Origin: Candidatus Ornithobacterium hominis | GTDB lineage: Bacteria; Bacteroidota; Bacteroidia; Flavobacteriales; Weeksellaceae | NCBI RefSeq assembly: GCF_951229915.1 | Contig: NZ_OX579588.1 | Span: 124,001 to 188,000 of the forward strand | Direction of reading: 5' to 3' | Length of the DNA stretch: 64,000 bases | Shown: positions 50,360-57,987 of the stretch, piece by piece | How positions within the stretch are numbered: the stretch's first letter is position 1 | Layout of the letters: every line of letters begins with the position of its first letter | Translations under genes and position numbers: made by a program | The notes under the pieces: generated by a model | Told to the model about the DNA's origin: nothing | The model's input: the letters and a program-made list of their open reading frames with translations, nothing else | Database searches by the model: none

Positions 50360-50695
50360 ATGATAGGAGGTTTATTTAAAAAAACAGAATCACGTAAGTT
50401 CAGATACATTCCTCGATTTTACGATACTAAATCACACGATTTGGTCAATCGTCGCATTGGCGATTCTCGTTTTGCAGAGCGCTATGTAGCTCGTCGCAAA
50501 GCTATGAATGATGCTACTGAAGAAGAATGGGAGAAATCAAAAATTGACTTACAATCATTCCGTGCCAAAAACAAACGTAGCGACCGTTCCATAAACAGAA
50601 ATACCTTCATCATTTTTGCCATTCTTATGCTATTTGTTTTTATCATGTGGATGATTACAAATCCTAATTTTGGAGAATTCTTGGGCAATGAGTAA
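50360..50695 (+). CDS. Conserved flavobacterial membrane-anchored protein upstream of mutL
   Basis: 111 residues: a basic, Arg-rich cytoplasmic part (FKKTESRKFRYIPRFYD ... RRIGDSRFAERYVARRKAM) and one C-terminal membrane helix (about 83-101, TFIIFAILMLFVFIMWMI). Such proteins are often labelled 'riboflavin synthase subunit beta' in flavobacteria, a label with no support in this sequence. Its TAA overlaps the mutL start by 8 bp, so it is coupled to mutL. Function is unknown. Confidence 0.8.
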   Translation: MIGGLFKKTESRKFRYIPRFYDTKSHDLVNRRIGDSRFAERYVARRKAMNDATEEEWEKSKIDLQSFRAKNKRSDRSINRNTFIIFAILMLFVFIMWMITNPNFGEFLGNE

Positions 50696-52487
50696 TGTAA
50701 TTCAACTATTGCCACCTCATGTTGCCAATCAAATTGCTGCAGGAGAGGTGGTGCAGCGGCCAGCCTCTGTGATAAAAGAATTGATAGAAAATGCCATAGA
50801 TGCTGGTGCCACACAAATTCAGGTCATCATCAAAGAAGCGGGAAGAGAGCTGATTCAGGTCATTGATAATGGCAAAGGCATGGGCGAAACCGATGCGAGA
50901 ATGTCATTTGAAAGACATGCTACCTCCAAAATTCATTCGACTGAAGATATTTTTAAAATTTTAACTAAAGGCTTCCGTGGAGAAGCCTTGGCTTCTATCG
51001 CTGCCATCGCTCAGGTGGAATTGAAAACCAAAATACCTGAGGATGAGCTGGGCACAGAAATTCACATACAAGGTGGGAAGATAAAATCTCAAGAACATTG
51101 TGTGACACCTACAGGGACAAGCATCGCCGTGAAGAATCTATTTTTCAATGTCCCGGCACGTCGTAATTTCCTAAAAAGTAACGCGGTAGAGTTTCGGCAC
51201 ATTATCGATGAATTTCATCATGTGGTTTTGGCGCATCCAGACTTGGAGTTTAAGCTAGAACATAATGATGAACAAATTTTTCACTTGCCATCAACCACTT
51301 CCGCCCAACGTATTTTACATGTTTTTGGTAAAAAAATGGAAGGCAAATTGATTCCAGTGAAAGAGGAAACAGATGTGGTGAAAATAGAGGGTTTCATTGC
51401 TAAACCAGAAATTGCCAAAAAAAGCAGAGGAGAGCAATTTTTTTTCATCAATCAGCGTTTCATCCGCAGCGGTTATTTGCATAAGGCAATTTTACAAGCC
51501 TTTGAAAATTTAATTCCTAAAAATTATCATCCTTCTTATTTTCTTTTCCTGAAGATTCCACCAGAGAAAATTGACATCAATATTCATCCAACTAAAACGG
51601 AAGTAAAATTTGAAGATGAATTTGCGATTTTCGCTCAGCTGCGTGCCGCCGTTAGGTTTGCAATTGGGCAGGCTCAACTTTCCCCTGCTTTAGATTTTGA
51701 GCAAGGCGAATGGGAGATTCCAATTCTAGATAAAGAAAAAGAAATTGCGACGCCCAATATTGATGTTAATAAAAATTATAATCCCTTTCTCGAAGAGAAA
51801 AATTGGAGTACTCCGCCGAGTTTTTCTTCTTCTAAATCTAAAAGTTTTGGCGATTCAAAAAAATATAATTTTTTAGAGTTTCAAAAAATTAATAACGAAC
51901 AAAAAAGTTTTGACTACGAAGACGCCTCCGAAGCCTTTGAAAATCAAAAAATCTTTCAATGGCAAAAAAGTTACATTTGCGTACTTCATCAGGGGAAATT
52001 ATTTATTCTAGATCAAAATCGAGTTCATCAAACAATTTTGTATCAAAAGCTCTCGGGACTGAAAAATAAAAACGCATTGAGTCAACAGCTGCTCTTCCCA
52101 GTAGAAATACTAGTGGACACCAAAGTAAAGAGTAAAATTGAAGAAACGGAAAGTCTTTGGTTTCGTTTTGGTTTTGATTTCACCTTTCAAGGCAAAACAC
52201 TGCTAGTCAGCGCTATACCAGCAGATATATCTCAAGAACATGTTCCAGAGATTTTTGAAGCTTTTTTCTATGCTGAGAATATAGAAGAAAGCATTCAATT
52301 TGAAACAACTCTAGCAAAACTCATGGCAAAAGCTGCCGCAATACGCAAAGGCACAGAACTTAGCACAGAGGAAATGCTCAATTTATGTCATGATTTTTTT
52401 CAGCTGAAAGATTTTGTATATTCTCCTTTTGGTAAAAAAAATTTTCATTTGCTAGACGCCGAAATCATAAAAAAATTATTAGAATAA
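50688..52487 (+). CDS. mutL: DNA mismatch repair protein MutL
   Basis: 599 residues from MSNVIQLLPPHVANQIAAGEVVQRP; six further codons upstream are open but not conserved. GHKL ATPase motifs: ELIENAIDAGA, DNGKGM, HATSKI and GFRGEALASIAA. The transducer domain follows (GTSIAVKNLFFNVPARRNFLKS, INIHPTKTEVKF), then a linker of low complexity (about 350-420) and the C-terminal dimerisation domain. I see no clear DQHAxxER-type metal motif at the expected place; the segment reads LDQNRVHQTILY, so endonuclease activity is doubtful. A motif variant at 51490-51512 encodes LQAFENLI. Confidence 0.95.
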   Translation: MSNVIQLLPPHVANQIAAGEVVQRPASVIKELIENAIDAGATQIQVIIKEAGRELIQVIDNGKGMGETDARMSFERHATSKIHSTEDIFKILTKGFRGEALASIAAIAQVELKTKIPEDELGTEIHIQGGKIKSQEHCVTPTGTSIAVKNLFFNVPARRNFLKSNAVEFRHIIDEFHHVVLAHPDLEFKLEHNDEQIFHLPSTTSAQRILHVFGKKMEGKLIPVKEETDVVKIEGFIAKPEIAKKSRGEQFFFINQRFIRSGYLHKAILQAFENLIPKNYHPSYFLFLKIPPEKIDINIHPTKTEVKFEDEFAIFAQLRAAVRFAIGQAQLSPALDFEQGEWEIPILDKEKEIATPNIDVNKNYNPFLEEKNWSTPPSFSSSKSKSFGDSKKYNFLEFQKINNEQKSFDYEDASEAFENQKIFQWQKSYICVLHQGKLFILDQNRVHQTILYQKLSGLKNKNALSQQLLFPVEILVDTKVKSKIEETESLWFRFGFDFTFQGKTLLVSAIPADISQEHVPEIFEAFFYAENIEESIQFETTLAKLMAKAAAIRKGTELSTEEMLNLCHDFFQLKDFVYSPFGKKNFHLLDAEIIKKLLE

Positions 52488-53201
52488 ATGTTACAAAGAA
52501 TTGCTCCTATTACAAAGAATTTACTGATTCTAAATGTTTTATTTTTTGCAGCAAAATATGTATTTGCAGCCACACAAACTGTTAATTTAGATATATTATT
52601 GGGTGCATTTTATCCGCTATCAGACAATTTTAAAAGCCATCAAGTATTGTCGCACATGTTTATGCATGGGGATTTCATGCATTTTTTCTTCAATATGTTT
52701 GCCCTTTATATGTTTGGCTCAAACGTAGAACAAATTTTGGGAGACAAAAAATATATAATTCTGTACTTTGGGGCAGGTTTAGGCGCCTTTTTATTATTCA
52801 ATTTAACCAATTATATTTCAGCACAAAGTTTAATTGAACACCATGGTCTAAGTGCCTCACAAGTAAATGAAATTGCAACTTTAGAACCTTTTATGGTAGA
52901 CCAAAGATATGAGGATTTAAGCATCATCTACAGCATTCCCATGATGGGAGCATCAGGAGCAATTTTTGGGGTTTTAGTTGCTTTTGGAATGCTTTTTCCC
53001 AATGCCGTTTTGATGTTAATTTTTCCGCCAATTCCGCTCAAGGCTAAATATTTTATTCCCATTTATATTGTCATTGAACTTTATTTTGCCGTTGCAAACA
53101 ACCCTGGTGACAACGTCGCACACTATGCACATTTGGGTGGAGCCTTAATTGGTTTTATTTTAGTACGAATTTGGAAAAAGAATTTACATCAATGGAATTA
53201 A
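52488..53201 (+). CDS. Rhomboid-family intramembrane serine protease (copy 1)
   Basis: 237 residues, six to seven membrane helices. HMFMHGDFMHFFFNM (56-70) is the oxyanion loop and helix, Ser156 in GASGAIFG is the nucleophile and His215 in HYAHLGGALIG the base. All catalytic residues are present. The gene abuts the mutL stop, and a second rhomboid gene overlaps its end by 10 bp. Substrates unknown. Confidence 0.92.
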   Translation: MLQRIAPITKNLLILNVLFFAAKYVFAATQTVNLDILLGAFYPLSDNFKSHQVLSHMFMHGDFMHFFFNMFALYMFGSNVEQILGDKKYIILYFGAGLGAFLLFNLTNYISAQSLIEHHGLSASQVNEIATLEPFMVDQRYEDLSIIYSIPMMGASGAIFGVLVAFGMLFPNAVLMLIFPPIPLKAKYFIPIYIVIELYFAVANNPGDNVAHYAHLGGALIGFILVRIWKKNLHQWN

Positions 53202-54043
53202 TAGATAAATTAAAATACAAATACACCAGCGGAAATTTAGCAACGCGCCTGATTTTCATCAATATCGTCGTGTATATCTCAATCTCTATTTTACGTTTAT
53301 TCAATCTATTAAATTTAGGTTGGCTAGCTTTGCCTCCGCTTGAGTACGACTTCGTCACAAGACCTTGGACTATCTTTACTTATTTCTTTTTGCATGTTGA
53401 TTTTTTTCATTTATTCTTTAACATGCTCATGCTTTACTTTATGGGAATTTTTTTCTATCAAAATTTCACTGATAAAGACTTTGCTAAGTTTTACTTCTTG
53501 GGCGGTATCGCTGGAGGGATTTCATTCTTGATTTACAGTGTGTTAACAAATAAAATCAATAGCCTATTGGGTGCATCAGCAGCCATTTATTCCGTGTTTT
53601 TTGCCATGGCTGCTTATCAACCACATTTGCAGATTCGTTTATTATTCTTTCAAACCCGCTTTAAATTAATTCACGTAGCTTTAGGATTTTTAATTTTTGG
53701 ATTTTTAATTCAACCCAGTAATGTTGGCGGGAATGTAGCACATCTAGGTGGAGCTCTTTTTGGCTATTTTTATATGAAAAAGTTTGAAAAAGGGAATGAC
53801 ATTTTTGATGGGATTTTTAAAGGCTTTACAAAATTTTTCCGACCCAAAAGTTCTTTAAAAACTCATTCTAAGAAGGCTAAGTCTACTTCACCTCCACGAA
53901 ACGACTATGACTACAACGAGCAAAAGGTAAACAAACAACAGAAAATCGATGCGATTCTTGATAAAATTAGCCGAAGTGGCTACAGCAGCCTCACAGCAGA
54001 AGAAAAAGAATTTCTCTTTCAGCAAGGGAAATTAAATCGATAG
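53192..54043 (+). CDS. Rhomboid-family intramembrane serine protease (copy 2) with C-terminal DUF6576-like tail
   Basis: 283 residues from the ATG at 53192 (MELIDKLKYKYTSGN); an upstream in-frame ATG lies inside copy 1. HVDFFHLFFNM (68-78), Ser129 in GASAAIYS and His184 in NVAHLGGALFG form the catalytic set. After the last helix comes a basic disordered stretch (about 205-245) and a conserved-looking tail KIDAILDKISRSGYSSLTAEEKEFLF. It overlaps copy 1 by 10 bp, so both are made from one transcript with mutL. Confidence 0.92.
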   Translation: MELIDKLKYKYTSGNLATRLIFINIVVYISISILRLFNLLNLGWLALPPLEYDFVTRPWTIFTYFFLHVDFFHLFFNMLMLYFMGIFFYQNFTDKDFAKFYFLGGIAGGISFLIYSVLTNKINSLLGASAAIYSVFFAMAAYQPHLQIRLLFFQTRFKLIHVALGFLIFGFLIQPSNVGGNVAHLGGALFGYFYMKKFEKGNDIFDGIFKGFTKFFRPKSSLKTHSKKAKSTSPPRNDYDYNEQKVNKQQKIDAILDKISRSGYSSLTAEEKEFLFQQGKLNR

Positions 54044-54126
54044 AGATTTCAATTTAGCATTTTTTAACATTAACGAAGCTTGAACAAATTTCTCTCAGAA
54101 AAAATTTCATATTCAACAATTATTCT

Positions 54127-54134
54127 TAACTTTG
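54127..54134 (+). promoter_or_regulatory. -7 element (TAACTTTG) of tRNA-Cys
   Basis: TAnnTTTG match ending 9 nt before the mature tRNA 5' end. Confidence 0.5.
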
Positions 54135-54143
54135 TACCTCTTT

Positions 54144-54214
54144 GGTTCCGTGGCCGAGTGGCTAGGCAGAGGTCTGCAAAACCTTCTACAGCGGTTCGAA
54201 TCCGCTCGGAACCT
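54144..54214 (+). tRNA. tRNA-Cys (GCA)
   Basis: Acceptor arms GGTTCCG and CGGAACC pair fully. The anticodon loop CTGCAAA gives GCA. T-arm GCGGTTCGAATCCGC. Discriminator T (U73), as expected for Cys; no CCA encoded. Confidence 0.96.
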
Positions 54215-54235
54215 CAAAATTTTTAAAGCCTTAAA

Positions 54236-54268
54236 AAAAAATCAGACTTCGGGAAAAGTCTGATTTTT
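54236..54268. terminator. Bidirectional terminator between tRNA-Cys and ferritin
   Basis: The arms AAAATCAGACTT and AAGTCTGATTTT (12 bp) enclose a short loop, with A- and T-runs on both sides. A motif variant (AAAGCCTTA) at about 54218-54240 precedes it. Confidence 0.85.
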
Positions 54269-54288
54269 CATTTTAATTCCACTCTTTT

Positions 54289-54825
54289 TTAGTGCTCTCT
54301 CGGAGTTGAAATATGCTGCGGAGCAGATTTTAAATCTTTATCTAAATCATAAAGATTAGCATTATTTTCATCAGCTTCTGTAGCCAAGTTATACTTATCT
54401 ATCAAATCATTGATTAAAGCTTCCTCCTCAATTTGCTCTTCTACAAACCATTGCGCAAAATTAAAAGTAGCCCAATCCTTTTCTTCCAAAGCTAAATCAA
54501 CTATTTTATCAATCGCTTTCGAGTTTTGTATTTCGTGCTCCAAAGCTTTTTCTAGGCAATCTTTTAAATTTTTAGGATTTGCTGGTGGTGCAGGAATTGC
54601 CTCTATTTTAGTTTTCCCACCTCGGGTATTGATATAGCTGATAATCTTTTTCATGTGGTCGCGTTCTTCGGTTGCATGTTTATAGAAAAACTCAGCCACA
54701 CCCCCGAAACTCATCGTATCTGCCCAAGAGCCATACGCTAAAAAAACTTGTGCAGCTTCTGCTTCTTTCGTTACTTGCTTATTTAGCAAATTCTCCATCT
54801 CGTCAGAAATTCTTTTATAACTCAT
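54289..54825 (-). CDS. ftnA: Non-heme ferritin
   Basis: 178 residues of the bacterial ferritin (FtnA) type. Glu21, Glu54 and His57 (in ATEERDHMKKI) match the A-site ferroxidase ligands; EEQIEEEALINDLIDKYN in helix D provides others. There is no heme-ligand Met of bacterioferritin type evident. It stores iron in a 24-mer shell. A well-spaced promoter lies upstream. Confidence 0.93.
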   Translation of the reverse strand: MSYKRISDEMENLLNKQVTKEAEAAQVFLAYGSWADTMSFGGVAEFFYKHATEERDHMKKIISYINTRGGKTKIEAIPAPPANPKNLKDCLEKALEHEIQNSKAIDKIVDLALEEKDWATFNFAQWFVEEQIEEEALINDLIDKYNLATEADENNANLYDLDKDLKSAPQHISTPREH

Positions 54826-54870
54826 AAAAATTTATTTTTTTAATAAAAAAATGATTACAATTTTTAAACC

Positions 54871-54901
54871 ATAATTTAGCATCTGCCTGTATTTTAACAA
54901 A
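54871..54901 (-). promoter_or_regulatory. Promoter of ferritin (TTTG-N19-TAAATTAT)
   Basis: On the minus strand TTTG (54898-54901) and TAAATTAT (54871-54878) are 19 nt apart. The -7 deviates from consensus in the last bases. The leader would be about 40 nt. Confidence 0.55.
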
Positions 54902-55002
54902 ACATATGATTTTTTTTCTGTTTAAAATTCAAACAAAACTTAATTTATCTATAAATTTTTAAAGCTTTAAAAAAAATCAAGACAAAAAGGAATAAAAAAT
55001 AC

Positions 55003-55010
55003 TATTTTTG
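55003..55010 (+). promoter_or_regulatory. -7 element (TATTTTTG) of tsaE
   Basis: TAnnTTTG match ending 7 nt before the tsaE ATG at 55018. A degenerate motif variant (AAAGCTTTA) lies at about 54953-54976. Confidence 0.45.
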
Positions 55011-55017
55011 TAAAAGC

Positions 55018-55425
55018 ATGCGCTGGGAAGTTACAAATGAAAATCAATTACGTGAAATTGCTCAAATTTTGCACAAGCAGCTTAGATTTCCTGTGATCTT
55101 ATTTCAGGGCGAAATGGGCGCTGGTAAAACGACATTTATCAAATATTTGGTGGAAGCTATGGGGGGGCAAGAGCTTGTCAACAGCCCGACTTTTTCTTTG
55201 GTCAATGAATACGAAACTGATCATGGGCGTGTTTTTCATTTTGATTTTTACCGAATTGAGAGCGAAGAGGAAGCCTTTGATATGGGAGCAGAAGAATATT
55301 TCTATTCTGGCAATTTTTGCTTCATTGAATGGCCTGAGAGAGTTAAAAATCTTTTGCCAAAAGAGTATCATTGTGTCAGTATTGCGACAGAAAATACCAA
55401 ACGTATCATAAACTTAGAAAGATGA
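55018..55425 (+). CDS. tsaE: tRNA threonylcarbamoyladenosine biosynthesis ATPase TsaE
   Basis: 135 residues. The P-loop GEMGAGKTTF is at 31-40; VNSPTFSLVNEY and the HFDFYRIESEEEAFDMGAEEYF segment are typical, as is FIEWPERVKNLLP. TsaE drives turnover of the TsaB-TsaD complex that adds t6A37 to ANN-decoding tRNAs. Its TGA overlaps the ald start codon (ATGA). Confidence 0.95.
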   Translation: MRWEVTNENQLREIAQILHKQLRFPVILFQGEMGAGKTTFIKYLVEAMGGQELVNSPTFSLVNEYETDHGRVFHFDFYRIESEEEAFDMGAEEYFYSGNFCFIEWPERVKNLLPKEYHCVSIATENTKRIINLER

Positions 55426-56624
55426 GCAAACCTATTTTCACCCCTTTCAATAAAGAAGATTTACTACCGCAAGAGGAAGTTTTAGAAGTAGCATTGCGCG
55501 ATGGGAAGTTCAGTATCGGCCTACCACGCGAGACTCATCATCAGGAAAATAGAATTTGCCTTACTCCTGATGCGGTAGAAGTTTTGGTGCGGCATGGGCA
55601 TCAAATTACCGTGGAGAGTTGCGCTGGCAAAGGAGTGCATTACACTGATAATCAATACTCTGAAGCTGGAGCTAAAATAACCTATGATGCGAAAGAGGTT
55701 TTTCAGCAACATATCGTCTTGAAAGTTTTACCCCCCACCATTAAAGAAATTGACTTCTTAAAGCCCGAAACAATTTTGATTTCTTCTGTGCTGCCCAATA
55801 CGCTAGAAAAAGATTATTTTGAGCATTTAGCCAAGAAGAAAATCACCGCTCTTGGCATGGAATACTACGAAGATGCTCATGGCAATCTTGCCATTAAACG
55901 TTTAGAAGCAGAAATTTCTGGAACCTCTTCTCTCCTTATAGCCAGTGAATTACTCTCAACCAGCAATGGCGGAAACGGTATTTTACTTGGTGGTGTGACT
56001 GGTGTTCGCCCAGCGGAAGTTGTCATTTTAGGCGCAGGAACAGTTGGCGAATATGCTGCTAAGGCAGGTTTGGGGTTAGGTGCTTCTGTTCGAGTTTTTG
56101 ACGGAAGTTTAACACGACTCCGAACACTACAAGATCATTTAAACTTTCGTGTTTCTACCAGCACTTTAGATCCCAAAGAAATCACTAAAGCATTGATGCG
56201 CTGTGATGTAGCCATTGGAGCCATTTGGGGAGATTGCCGAGCACTGAGCATTGTGACTGAGGATATGGTGAAAAAAATGAAGCCAGGGGCAGTCATCATT
56301 GATGTGTGTATAGATAGCGGAGGCTGTTTTGAGACCAGCGAAGTGACAACCCATGAAAACCCAGTCGTGGTGAAGCATGAGGTCATTCATTACGGCGTTG
56401 CCAATATCCCGTCACGTTTTGCAAGGACAGCAAGTAAAGCCCTGAGTAACTTTTTCCTTTCTTACTTGATTCAAGTGGCTAAAGAAGGCGGTTTTGAAAA
56501 TTTAATTCACCATGACAAAGGCTTGAGAAAAGGAATTTACTTATTTAAAGGTCGCCATACCAATAAAGAATTGGCAGATTGGTTTGACTTAAATTTCACC
56601 GATTTAAATTTACTGATGCTATGA
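55422..56624 (+). CDS. ald: Alanine dehydrogenase
   Basis: 400 residues from the ATG at 55422; a longer frame starts inside tsaE and is not used. Substrate domain: IGLPRETHHQENRICLTPDAVEVLVRHGHQITVESCAGKG. NAD-binding motif VVILGAGTVGEYAAKAGLGLGASV, then GAVIIDVCIDSGGCFETSE and VANIPSRFARTASKALSNF. It converts L-alanine and NAD+ to pyruvate, ammonia and NADH. Translationally coupled to tsaE and to the following DUF4258 gene, which it overlaps by 4 bp. Confidence 0.92.
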   Translation: MSKPIFTPFNKEDLLPQEEVLEVALRDGKFSIGLPRETHHQENRICLTPDAVEVLVRHGHQITVESCAGKGVHYTDNQYSEAGAKITYDAKEVFQQHIVLKVLPPTIKEIDFLKPETILISSVLPNTLEKDYFEHLAKKKITALGMEYYEDAHGNLAIKRLEAEISGTSSLLIASELLSTSNGGNGILLGGVTGVRPAEVVILGAGTVGEYAAKAGLGLGASVRVFDGSLTRLRTLQDHLNFRVSTSTLDPKEITKALMRCDVAIGAIWGDCRALSIVTEDMVKKMKPGAVIIDVCIDSGGCFETSEVTTHENPVVVKHEVIHYGVANIPSRFARTASKALSNFFLSYLIQVAKEGGFENLIHHDKGLRKGIYLFKGRHTNKELADWFDLNFTDLNLLML

Positions 56625-57007
56625 GGCAAGTTGATCGGTACAAATTTTTTGGTATTGGTAGCTTAGCTGGAATTTTTCTTGTGATTCTATTCTTTGGGCA
56701 GCGAAGTAGTTGCACGCAATACATCAATAACTACCTGCCCAACGGAAGAGTTTTATCTGAAATCCGTTTTCGTGAAAAAACTTATTCTCCAGCAGCAAAG
56801 AAAAGCATGAAAGATTTAAACATTGATACTGCTTTTATTCACCAAAAAGTTTTTAGAAACGGGCAGATTAATTTTTCTGTTAGTCAGCCTCGCCAAGAAC
56901 CTTGCGGTTTTTTTGTAATTCACTACAAAGATTCACTAATACCGCTTCGCCTCGAAGTTGAGAAGTGCCAAGATGATGTCAAAATTCAAAAAATTGAACA
57001 GGAATAA
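56621..57007 (+). CDS. DUF4258-like membrane-anchored protein
   Basis: 128 residues: an N-terminal membrane anchor (about 9-26, FFGIGSLAGIFLVILFF) and an extracytoplasmic domain with GRVLSEIRFREKTYSP, FRNGQINFSVSQPRQEPCGFFVIHY and a final VEKCQDD. Domain name from memory; I recall similar genes after ald in flavobacteria. Two Cys (in EPCGF and EKCQD) could form a disulfide. Function is unknown. Overlaps the ald stop by 4 bp. Confidence 0.72.
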   Translation: MRQVDRYKFFGIGSLAGIFLVILFFGQRSSCTQYINNYLPNGRVLSEIRFREKTYSPAAKKSMKDLNIDTAFIHQKVFRNGQINFSVSQPRQEPCGFFVIHYKDSLIPLRLEVEKCQDDVKIQKIEQE

Positions 57008-57210
57008 TTTTGTAATTGCTAGTTAGAGTAATATTATTATGAACATGTCGTGATTTATAAAAAAAATCCTTCAGATATCAAATTTTATTAACTATCGTTT
57101 AAATACAATATTGAACGAGTTAGGGCTAATTACAAATTTTCAAATAAGTTAAGAATAACTTCAGGGATACAAATGTTTTTACTAACTATTTTTGATTATT
57201 AAACCTTTAA

Positions 57211-57249
57211 AAAAAACCGTTGAAAATCAAATGATTAACAACGGTTTTA
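57211..57249 (-). terminator. Intrinsic terminator of tRNA-Leu
   Basis: The arms AAAACCGTTG and CAACGGTTTT (10 bp, about 16-nt loop) with a T-run on the minus strand, directly after the tRNA 3' end. The 240-bp stretch before it (57008-57210) shows nothing recognisable. Confidence 0.8.
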
Positions 57250-57250
57250 G

Positions 57251-57334
57251 TACCCGAGGCCGGAATCGAACCGGCACGATATTGCTATCACTGGATTTTG
57301 AATCCAGCGCGTCTACCAGTTCCGCCACTCGGGC
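57251..57334 (-). tRNA. tRNA-Leu (CAA)
   Basis: On the minus strand the acceptor GCCCGAG pairs with CTCGGGT (one G-T). Anticodon stem CTGGA/TCCAG, loop TTCAAAA, anticodon CAA. Class II variable arm present. T-arm GCCGGTTCGATTCCGGC. No CCA encoded. Confidence 0.95.
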
Positions 57335-57425
57335 AAAACAGGGCTACAAATATACAATATTTTTTCTAATTTCAAAATCAAATCTTGGAATAATTTTTGC
57401 GAATTTAGCAGTAAACAAGATGATT

Positions 57426-57968
57426 ATGAGTTTACAGAATAAGAAAGTAGCTATATTAACTGATGAAGGTTTCGAAGAGTCTGAATTATTTGAGCCATTA
57501 CACAGGCTTCAGCAGGAAGGAGCCGAGGTTCATATTGTTTCCACAAAATCAGGAGAAATTCAAGGAATGAAAGAGCACCAATGGTCTAAAAAAATAAAAG
57601 TAGATCAAGTCATTGATGCTGTGAAAGCTAGTGATTATGATGCGTTAGTGTTGCCTGGGGGTGTTATCAATCCTGATATTTTGAGAAACAGTGAAAAATC
57701 TGTACAATTTGTAAAGGATTTTGCTGATAACAAAAAACCTATTGCAGCGATTTGCCACGGTCCGCAAACGCTCATCAATGCTGGGGCTGTGGAGGGGAAG
57801 AAACTAACTTCGTTCCCTTCTATTAAAGTGGATTTACAAAATGCTGGTGCTCACTGGGTTGATGAAGAGGTTGTCGTAGACAATGGCTTAGTTACAAGCA
57901 GAACTCCAAAGGATTTACCTGCTTTTTTGGATAAAATGGTTGAAGAAATCGCCGAGGGAAAGCATTAA
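57426..57968 (+). CDS. PfpI/DJ-1 superfamily protein (type 1 glutamine amidotransferase-like)
   Basis: 180 residues from MSLQNKKVAIL; an ATG two codons upstream is also possible. The open frame extends to 57192 but that part runs antisense through tRNA-Leu and is not coding. Features: TDEGFEESELFEPLHRLQQEGA at the N-terminus, ALVLPGGV, and the nucleophile elbow AAICHGPQTL (Cys110-His111), ending TSRTPKDLPAFLDKMV. Relatives include stress proteins, glyoxalases/deglycases and PfpI proteases; which activity applies here is open. Confidence 0.9.
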   Translation: MSLQNKKVAILTDEGFEESELFEPLHRLQQEGAEVHIVSTKSGEIQGMKEHQWSKKIKVDQVIDAVKASDYDALVLPGGVINPDILRNSEKSVQFVKDFADNKKPIAAICHGPQTLINAGAVEGKKLTSFPSIKVDLQNAGAHWVDEEVVVDNGLVTSRTPKDLPAFLDKMVEEIAEGKH

Positions 57969-57987
57969 TCAAACTAAATAATTTGAT

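Noticed and set aside
57192..57425. A 78-codon N-terminal extension of the PfpI-like protein
   Set aside because: It runs antisense across tRNA-Leu and its terminator, has no family similarity, and the conserved protein begins at MSLQNKKVAIL.
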